Of a DNA stretch of 64,000 nt, positions 58,470 to 64,000 are shown in pieces. This DNA is from an uncultured Acetatifactor sp. (GTDB lineage: Bacteria; Bacillota; Clostridia; Lachnospirales; Lachnospiraceae). A program made the translations under genes and the position numbers. The stretch is taken from the NCBI GenBank assembly GCA_910577235.1, contig CAJTMX010000008.1:53055-117054 (forward strand). Direction: 5' to 3'. The notes beneath the pieces are model-generated. The model saw only the letters and a list, made by a program, of their open reading frames with translations, was not told where the DNA came from and ran no database searches. The stretch's first letter is position 1. Each line of letters starts with the position of its first letter.

Positions 58470-59866
58470 TATTGGAACGCCCCCTCATCTTTGTAAGAAC
58501 CGGTGTGCCGGTAGGTCAGCAGTGACAGAGTAGCCAGAATAATGAATACCAGGATACCGATTACGGCACCCAGATTGTAGTCCTTCTGGGTGATCGTCAG
58601 ACGGTACAGCCAGGTGACCAGCAGGTCCGTCTTACCTGCGTAATAGTAATCCAGCGTATCGGGTCCGCCGCCGGAAAGCAGGAATATCACGTTAAAGTTA
58701 TTGATATTGCCTGTGAAGGACGTGATCAGATTGGGCGTCATGATAAACACGATATAGGGGATCGTGATCTTCCGGAAGATCACAAACGCTCCGGCACCGT
58801 CGATCTTGGCCGCTTCATACAGCTCCGCCGGTATGTTCTGCAGGATTCCTGTGGTGGACAGCATGGTAAAGGGTATACCGATCCACAGATTGATACAGAT
58901 GATCGTGATCTTAGCCAGCGTGGGGTCCGTAAAGAACGGAACGGATTCCGTGGTGCCGATCATTCCTATCTGCCGCAGCAGTACGTTTACGGGACCGTTG
59001 GCGTTAAAGATAGTTCTCATACTCAGCAGGGATACAAACTGAGGAACCGCGATGGACAGCACAAACATAAATCTCCAGAACCCCTTAATGCGGGTTCCCT
59101 TGCGGTTGATCAGCAGAGCCAGTATGATGCCCAGAATAAAGCAGCTGAAAGTAGCGCATACGGCCCAGATCAAAGTCCAGCTGAGCACCGGCCAGAATGT
59201 GGCGGCCAGCTTGCTGCCCTGACCCAGCATGGTCTTAAAATTGTCCAGACCCACCCAGCCAAACAGATTTCCGGGAGGCTGATGCTCGTGGTCGTAGCTG
59301 GTAAACGCGATCAGTATCATAAAGATCAAGGGTATGATAGTAAAGATGATAATGCCGATAATAGGCAGCGCCATCAGTCCGGTGTGAATATTTTCCTCCC
59401 GGAGAGACAGCAGATCATCCTTAAAGCCGGGAACATGCATCCCTTTCTCCTTGCGCACCTGCGTACAGTAAGCGCTCTTGGCAGACATGCAGGCCACAAA
59501 GACTATAGCCAGTGTAAGTACGATGGTGATAACGCCATATAGCAGGAACAGCATGGAGTTATCCCCTGCGGTATATTCATAAATTCCCAGAGCCTCATTG
59601 TATGTCTGACCCTGTTCCTTGGTTCCGAGAGTAATAAAGTTTCCGATGGCACTTATACCAAATGTAACCATGTAAAAGATATAGGCGATCTCAATTGCCA
59701 GAAAGATCAGTCCCCGCACGATCTGTTTATTCAAAATATTTCCGAGGCCAAAGACTAATAACGAACATTTGGTGATCGCGTTTCCTTTTGAGATCGCTTC
59801 ACCCACACTTGCGTCGCTGGGTCTCCCGGAAGTGGTCTGCAATTTATTCTTCTTCAAAGCCCCCAT
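58469..59866 (-). CDS. MalF-type sugar ABC permease
   Basis: 465 residues from the ATG at 59866 (GAGGAGG at 6 bases). An N-terminal extension contains an extra pair of helices with a periplasm-facing loop, as in MalF. The six-helix core has the EAA motif YEAAKIDGAGAFVIFRKI. CUT1 family. It is separated from the upstream binding-protein gene by a strong hairpin, which may lower its expression relative to that gene. Confidence 0.92.
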   Translation of the reverse strand: MGALKKNKLQTTSGRPSDASVGEAISKGNAITKCSLLVFGLGNILNKQIVRGLIFLAIEIAYIFYMVTFGISAIGNFITLGTKEQGQTYNEALGIYEYTAGDNSMLFLLYGVITIVLTLAIVFVACMSAKSAYCTQVRKEKGMHVPGFKDDLLSLREENIHTGLMALPIIGIIIFTIIPLIFMILIAFTSYDHEHQPPGNLFGWVGLDNFKTMLGQGSKLAATFWPVLSWTLIWAVCATFSCFILGIILALLINRKGTRIKGFWRFMFVLSIAVPQFVSLLSMRTIFNANGPVNVLLRQIGMIGTTESVPFFTDPTLAKITIICINLWIGIPFTMLSTTGILQNIPAELYEAAKIDGAGAFVIFRKITIPYIVFIMTPNLITSFTGNINNFNVIFLLSGGGPDTLDYYYAGKTDLLVTWLYRLTITQKDYNLGAVIGILVFIILATLSLLTYRHTGSYKDEGAFQ

Positions 59867-59890
59867 ATGGAACCTCCTCATATTTTAGGG

Positions 59891-59925
59891 GAAGATAAGG
59901 AAACCGCAGGGGTTTCCTTATCTTC
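59891..59925 (-). promoter_or_regulatory. Intercistronic hairpin between binding protein and permease genes
   Basis: GAAGATAAGGAAACC (59891-59905) and GGTTTCCTTATCTTC (59911-59925) form a perfect 15-base stem with a 5-base loop. No U-run follows on the minus strand. It probably stabilises the upstream mRNA segment or gives partial termination, so that the binding protein is made in excess. Confidence 0.65.
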
Positions 59926-59950
59926 GGAATTTACATTCTGAAAAATTTTA

Positions 59951-61225
59951 TTATTCCGCAGTCATGGCTGCTACGAAAGTATCCATTTTCTCCTGCACGT
60001 TATCCTTGTTGATCGCGCCGCTGCGAATCTCTGTGGGGATAGCGCCGGCATAGGTCCAGTATTTGGTGGAGAATACGCTGTGGGAAGGCTGCATAACGCT
60101 GGCCTCGTTGGACTCTTTTACAATAACCGCTGCCAGAGGGTCGGCCATAACGGCATCGCTGGAGCCTGCGTTAATATTGGTGGGAACCTGCGCGGATTTC
60201 TGATAGCGCAGAGTCTGGTTCTCCTCATTGCCCAGGAAGGCAGCAAAGGCAACTGCCGCCGCCATGTTCTTGGAATGAGCGTTCACACCGATACACTTGG
60301 AGCCGTAGAATCCAAGCAGCTGATAGTCATTGCCGTCGGGATTGAAGGTAGGGATCACGCCGATACCCATGTCGTCGCCCAGGATGTTCTTGTAGGTGTC
60401 ATAGTTCCAGGAACCGTCGAACCACACGCCCAGTCTGTGATCCTCGATCAGCTCGGTAACGGAGATCTCGCCGTCATAGGCACATTTCGGATTGTTGATC
60501 AAGTCGATCAGGTAATTGGTTACGGCTATACCGGTCTCGTTGTTCCAGTTTACGCCCGCAGCCAGATCGTTGCCCTCGGGACCGAACACGGTCAGGCCCG
60601 CGCCGTAGTAGTACGCGCCCAGTTTCCAGCCGCCCGAAGACTCAAAATAATAATTGTATACATTGTCCCCTGTCTCCTTGGCCATGATCTTCTCCAAAGA
60701 AGTCACATCGTCCTCGCTCATAATGGTCTTGTCATAGAACATGAAAAATGTGTTGTGGGTAAAAGGAATAGCGTAGGTCGCGTCCCCGATCATAGCGGTT
60801 GCGCGCACGGAGTCAGCGATGGTCTCCTTCACCAGTTTCTCGGCGTCGCCGCCCAGCTGCGCGATAGCGCCCGCATCAACCAGCTCGATCAGCTGATCGG
60901 AGGCAAACAGGAATACGTCCGCCGCAGCGTCCACATCCTTCAGAACTTCCGTCTTGGCGTTGTCCTCGCCCACGATCTCGGTGGTCCAGGTAATGTTCCA
61001 CTCGGGATGCGCCTCGGCGAATGCCTTCTGCTGCTCTTCCATGATACCGGTATCCACCTGGTTCTGAGGACACCAGACTTTCAAAGCTACGTCCGTTGTG
61101 CCACCGCCCGCGTTACCGCCGCCTGCGTTGCTGCTGCCCTCGCCGCCGCCTTCATTGCCGCAGCCGGCCAGCATGGAAACGGACAACATTGCTGCCAAAG
61201 TACATGCTAAAACTTTCTTTTTCAT
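59951..61225 (-). CDS. Maltodextrin-type extracellular solute-binding lipoprotein
   Basis: 424 residues. The lipobox SMLAGC places the lipidated cysteine at position 22, followed by a Gly/Ser/Asn-rich tether. The mature part is a family 1 extracellular binding protein (DVALKVWCPQNQVDTGIMEEQ at its start). It captures oligosaccharides outside the cell for the two permeases. Malto-oligosaccharide is the likely ligand because debranching genes follow. The strong AAAGGAGG precedes the ATG. A LacI-type palindrome sits 28 bases upstream. Confidence 0.9.
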   Translation of the reverse strand: MKKKVLACTLAAMLSVSMLAGCGNEGGGEGSSNAGGGNAGGGTTDVALKVWCPQNQVDTGIMEEQQKAFAEAHPEWNITWTTEIVGEDNAKTEVLKDVDAAADVFLFASDQLIELVDAGAIAQLGGDAEKLVKETIADSVRATAMIGDATYAIPFTHNTFFMFYDKTIMSEDDVTSLEKIMAKETGDNVYNYYFESSGGWKLGAYYYGAGLTVFGPEGNDLAAGVNWNNETGIAVTNYLIDLINNPKCAYDGEISVTELIEDHRLGVWFDGSWNYDTYKNILGDDMGIGVIPTFNPDGNDYQLLGFYGSKCIGVNAHSKNMAAAVAFAAFLGNEENQTLRYQKSAQVPTNINAGSSDAVMADPLAAVIVKESNEASVMQPSHSVFSTKYWTYAGAIPTEIRSGAINKDNVQEKMDTFVAAMTAE

Positions 61226-61252
61226 AAAATTGTTCCTCCTTTATACAAGTTT

Positions 61253-61268
61253 CCGAAACATGTTTCGG
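61253..61268. promoter_or_regulatory. LacI-type operator upstream of the importer operon
   Basis: CCGAAACATGTTTCGG is a perfect 16-base palindrome, just downstream of the likely transcription start. Its CGAAAC/GTTTCG halves recur in the LacI gene's upstream region. Confidence 0.75.
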
Positions 61269-61284
61269 TATGTTGTTCTTCTTT

Positions 61285-61313
61285 AAATTATCACAGGATT
61301 TTTTAAAAGTCAA
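61285..61313 (-). promoter_or_regulatory. Promoter of the importer operon
   Basis: On the minus strand, TTGACT (61313-61308) is followed after 17 bases by TAATTT (61290-61285). A GATAAT (61292-61287) at 15 bases is an alternative minus-10. A start near 61280 puts the operator immediately downstream, where bound repressor would block elongation or initiation. Confidence 0.5.
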
Positions 61314-61405
61314 CTACCAATTTCGTTATATTTTATACAATAAACCTAGATATTATGTGTCTTTTGTGCATGTTGTATATTTTTTGCTGCGTAAAATTAA
61401 TCTGC

Positions 61406-61415
61406 GTTTCGAAAC
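61406..61415. promoter_or_regulatory. Additional GTTTCGAAAC palindrome
   Basis: A perfect 10-base palindrome of the same half-sites as the 61253 operator, between the two divergent promoters. A candidate auxiliary operator for looping. Confidence 0.5.
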
Positions 61416-61519
61416 AATCCAATTTCTTATTTCGCGACAAATATCCATGCAAACCTTGTAAAACCGTGCTCTGCCGCTTTATTAATCCTCAAAATATTTC
61501 AAAAGTTTAGAGATATCCC

Positions 61520-61560
61520 TTGCTCTTTTCCTTTCACATTGCTATAATTAGTTTCGATAC
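61520..61560 (+). promoter_or_regulatory. LacI gene promoter with operator at the start site
   Basis: TTGCTC (61520-61525), 17 bases, then a perfect TATAAT (61543-61548). The near-palindrome GTTTCGATAC (61551-61560) covers the expected start site. A further partial copy, GTTGCGAAAC, lies at 61638-61647. This arrangement fits autorepression. Confidence 0.65.
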
Positions 61561-61691
61561 ATAGATATATTTGGCATTTTTCACAAAAATATTTTTAAGA
61601 AACGCCGTCTAATGGGACTTGCGCCGCTGTCTTGACAGTTGCGAAACTATTGAGCCGATACCGGAAGGCCGCGTGATCTCAAGGAGTACCT

Positions 61692-62687
61692 ATGACTACC
61701 ATATCTGATATTGCCGCGAGGCTGGGCATATCCAAAAGTACAGTATCCAAGGCTTTAAACAACGCCACTGATATCAGCGTGTCCATGCGCAAGCGGGTTT
61801 TGGAGACCGCCGCCGAGATGGGATATATAAACAGAAAATTTTCCGGCGCGGAGAAAAAGTTATGCATCTTAATCGAAAATATGGACTACGAAACGCCCAA
61901 TCAATTCGGCCACGACATCGTGCAGGGGTTTAGGCAGATGGCCGAACCGGAAGGCTGGACCGTTGAGGTTATCCCGCTGGACATGGAGTTTCAGCGCATG
62001 ACCCCCTACGGTGTCTTCATGCTGGACCACGGCTATCAAGCCGCTTTCGTGCTGGGCTTTACCCTGCTCGATCCCTGGATGCGTGAATTCAAAGTAACCC
62101 AGATACCCACCGTTCTGTATGATAACTATATAAAGAACAATCCCTATATCGCCTCCGTGGGCTGCGACAATCAGGAGGGCATAGAGCTGGCCGTCAAACA
62201 TCTGACAGGGTTGGGCCACAAAAAGATCGGCCTCATCTCAGGTCCTTTGGACTCCTATATCTTAAAAGCCCGGTATCAGGCATATCTCAGTGCCTTGAAA
62301 AAATACAGGCTGGAGGTCAATGAGAACTATATCGGCCTGGGTTATTTTGTGGCGGAGTCCACCAGAACCTACATCCCCCGGCTGCTGGACAATGGGGTGA
62401 CTGCCATCCTGTTTTCCCACGATGTGCGGGCTTTTTCCGCCATGACGGAGTGCAATGACAGAGGTATTCAGATCCCGGGGGATCTGAGCATTATCGGCTT
62501 TGACGACCTGCCCATGACCGCTTACACCACGCCGCCCCTTACCACGATCCGTCAGGACCGGATCGGTCTGGGACGCTGCGGCTATTTTGCCACAGGCTGC
62601 CTGCTGGGAGGTCTGCCCATCGGTTCCATCCTGCTGCGGGCGCCGCTGATCATCCGGGATTCCACCGGCCCGGCTCCAACCGAATGA
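61692..62687 (+). CDS. LacI-family transcriptional regulator of the maltodextrin genes
   Basis: 331 residues. The helix-turn-helix reads TTISDIAARLGISKSTVSKALNN (shortened: key residues T-V-S-K-A-L), followed by the hinge and a periplasmic-binding-protein-like ligand domain. IGFDDLPMTAYTTPPLTTI is the conserved C-terminal strand. AAGGAG precedes the ATG. It is divergent from the importer operon and surrounded by palindromes with LacI half-sites. Repression relieved by a sugar ligand is inferred, but an activator role is possible. Confidence 0.9.
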   Translation: MTTISDIAARLGISKSTVSKALNNATDISVSMRKRVLETAAEMGYINRKFSGAEKKLCILIENMDYETPNQFGHDIVQGFRQMAEPEGWTVEVIPLDMEFQRMTPYGVFMLDHGYQAAFVLGFTLLDPWMREFKVTQIPTVLYDNYIKNNPYIASVGCDNQEGIELAVKHLTGLGHKKIGLISGPLDSYILKARYQAYLSALKKYRLEVNENYIGLGYFVAESTRTYIPRLLDNGVTAILFSHDVRAFSAMTECNDRGIQIPGDLSIIGFDDLPMTAYTTPPLTTIRQDRIGLGRCGYFATGCLLGGLPIGSILLRAPLIIRDSTGPAPTE

Positions 62688-62902
62688 GCCGTTTTACAAT
62701 GGATATATACTCAGTATTGACATTTATTCTGCCCGTTTAATTGGGAAAATATGTAAGGGAATGTATACTCTTTTGAAGTGTATGTGATTTTCTTGTACGC
62801 AAAATAAAAAGAAATGCTTTCAAAGTTACAATTTTCGCTCTTCCCATCGGTATGAGCCTGTGTCAACTCCCGCCGCAGACAAGGCGGCGTATCCGATCGC
62901 TC

Positions 62903-63700
62903 TCAGCATTTGCAGTTTCCACTTGACCAAAATTCCTCCATAACGGCATTAAATTTGTCCGGTGTATCCATATTAACGCAATGTCCGGCTCCCTCAAAAA
63001 TAATCACACCGCATTCCGGCTCATTTTTCTTCCACATTTCTACGGCTGATAGTTCCATAGGGATATCATACTTTCCGCAACCAATCAGTAAAGGATATTT
63101 CCTGGGTTTTGCCTGCCGGACATTTATCATGCTATTCAGAGAAGCCAAGTACATAAACGACTTTTTAGGAAATTGAATATTCATCTCGTAAAAATCCTGT
63201 TGAGCCTGCAAGGTATAGGCAGAGATTTTTCTGTTTGACTTCGCAAACCATTTGACTGAAAATATGGCTTTAAACATCATAAGCATCTGTGATGCACCGT
63301 TTTCTCTCTGCATTTTGACATCAAAATTGTTTATATCATAACCGCCGAAGCAGGCAAGTGATCGTACGGTTTCGGGATACCGGTTAGCAAAGTCCTGCGC
63401 TAATACGGCCCCCAATGAAATCCCCACAATGTGTATCTTTTCAATTTTCTCTATTTTCAGGATTTCACTTATCCAAGCCGACATTTTATCTATACTGTCG
63501 CCTTTTCGTGCTGCGGTTGATTGGCCGTGACCAATGATATCAAGAGTAAGAATATTGTATTTATCCTGAAAATAGTCGATTTGTGTTTGAAACATATTGT
63601 GATTTACAAAAGCAGCATGTATAAAAAGTACCCACTCGGCTTTTTCCTTTCTGCTGGTATAATACACAATAGGCGATTCTTCTAAACGATACTGTTTCAT
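62903..63700 (-). CDS. Alpha/beta hydrolase
   Basis: 265 residues. Core motifs are LFIHAAFVNHNMF (oxyanion region), the nucleophile Ser in VGISLGAV, an Asp in GCGKYDIP and the His in GAGHCVNMD. It is probably an esterase or lactonase-like enzyme; the substrate is unknown. It is lower in GC than the neighbouring carbohydrate genes and ends CKC. It is alone in its operon. The 62688-62902 gap holds only a small GC-rich hairpin (62871-62889). Confidence 0.87.
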   Translation of the reverse strand: MKQYRLEESPIVYYTSRKEKAEWVLFIHAAFVNHNMFQTQIDYFQDKYNILTLDIIGHGQSTAARKGDSIDKMSAWISEILKIEKIEKIHIVGISLGAVLAQDFANRYPETVRSLACFGGYDINNFDVKMQRENGASQMLMMFKAIFSVKWFAKSNRKISAYTLQAQQDFYEMNIQFPKKSFMYLASLNSMINVRQAKPRKYPLLIGCGKYDIPMELSAVEMWKKNEPECGVIIFEGAGHCVNMDTPDKFNAVMEEFWSSGNCKC

Positions 63701-63818
63701 ATTTCACCGTCCCTCGTCTTTCTTAACAGTTGCCGACTACGCTTTCCCAACCGGAAAGCCCTTCTGCCCATGTTCCTGTGAAAGCCTTTGCCCCCGTACA
63801 CAGGTCTGGTCTTTCCTT

Positions 63819-63847
63819 AGTATAACTGTTTTTCCCCTGGATTACAA
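63819..63847 (-). promoter_or_regulatory. Probable promoter of the alpha/beta hydrolase gene
   Basis: On the minus strand, TTGTAA (63847-63842) and TATACT (63824-63819) are 17 bases apart, about 115 bases ahead of the start codon. The rest of 63701-64000 shows no gene; a 7-base hairpin (63741-63759) lies in the leader. Confidence 0.5.
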
Positions 63848-64000
63848 TGGCTTTGGGCGCACTAACAAAAGACTCTAACTAAAGGCATATAAAGCAGATA
63901 AGCCGTCGTCCTGACATAGATTTTGACTTTTTAAAACTCTTCTGCTAAAATCCTGTCTTTGACAGTAATGAAATGATAAAACTGCAGAAACCCCAGAGTT

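Noticed and set aside
1..64000. CRISPR arrays, tRNA or rRNA genes, intact insertion sequences
   Set aside because: No regularly spaced repeat array, cloverleaf-like sequence or transposase with conserved catalytic motif was found by reading. A dedicated scan could still find short elements.

Overview
The window looks like chromosomal DNA of a gut Firmicute, most likely Clostridia and Lachnospiraceae-like. The signs are a GC content near 50 percent by eye, strong GGAGG ribosome sites, occasional GTG/TTG starts, and many regulators, efflux systems and glycan enzymes (PadR-DUF2812, YhfC, XRE-plus-membrane regulators, TipAS-type MerR, GH2/13/31/43, a maltodextrin ABC importer). No rRNA, tRNA, CRISPR array or intact transposase was seen. 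All taxonomy and substrates are inferred from sequence alone.

Layout. 1-3045: MacA/MacB-like tripartite efflux operon (minus strand; the permease runs off the left edge). 3198-8142: HD hydrolase, a six-helix membrane protein, then an operon of aldo/keto reductase, metallo-beta-lactamase-fold hydrolase and alpha/beta hydrolase. 8407-13794: frameshifted XRE regulator, APH-type kinase, CPBP protease, GNAT acetyltransferase, HD-GYP protein. 14076-16077: a visibly AT-rich three-gene operon with its own promoter and terminator, led by a RelA/SpoT-type alarmone synthetase; it looks like a foreign insert and is a candidate toxin/defence locus. 16327-22134: two ABC exporter half-transporters and an MFS pump, followed by a TetR repressor gene with palindromic operators. 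22197-27420: CPBP protease, XRE regulator, PAS-GAF-GGDEF protein, PadR-DUF2812 pair, a possible tnpB remnant, and a YhfC-family protein.

27572-29417: an ABC-F ribosome-protection gene behind a leader with two upstream ORFs and an intrinsic terminator, the layout of antibiotic-induced attenuation. 29412-39017: a ten-gene Mrp/Mbh-like ion antiporter operon with four NuoL/M/N-like subunits, where ordinary Mrp has two and complex I three. 39153-48570: small membrane protein, GH43 arabinanase lipoprotein, OFA-family MFS carrier, GH31 enzyme, an ABC transporter with a HTH-AbrB regulator, a 50-residue small protein, and a TipAS-like MerR regulator.

48671-62687: carbohydrate block. It holds a GH2 enzyme with the beta-glucuronidase N-x-K motif, a GH31 alpha-glucosidase, a HAD phosphatase translationally coupled to a glycogen-debranching enzyme, a type I pullulanase, and a binding protein-MalF-MalG importer facing a divergent LacI regulator across shared operator-like palindromes. 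A coherent reading is import of malto-oligosaccharides, intracellular debranching and hydrolysis, and LacI control. 62903-63700 is a lone alpha/beta hydrolase.

Two homopolymer-associated frame problems (a G7 tract near 8739 and an A7 tract near 21246, both read on the minus strand) may be assembly errors, phase variation or real decay; the sequence cannot decide between these.
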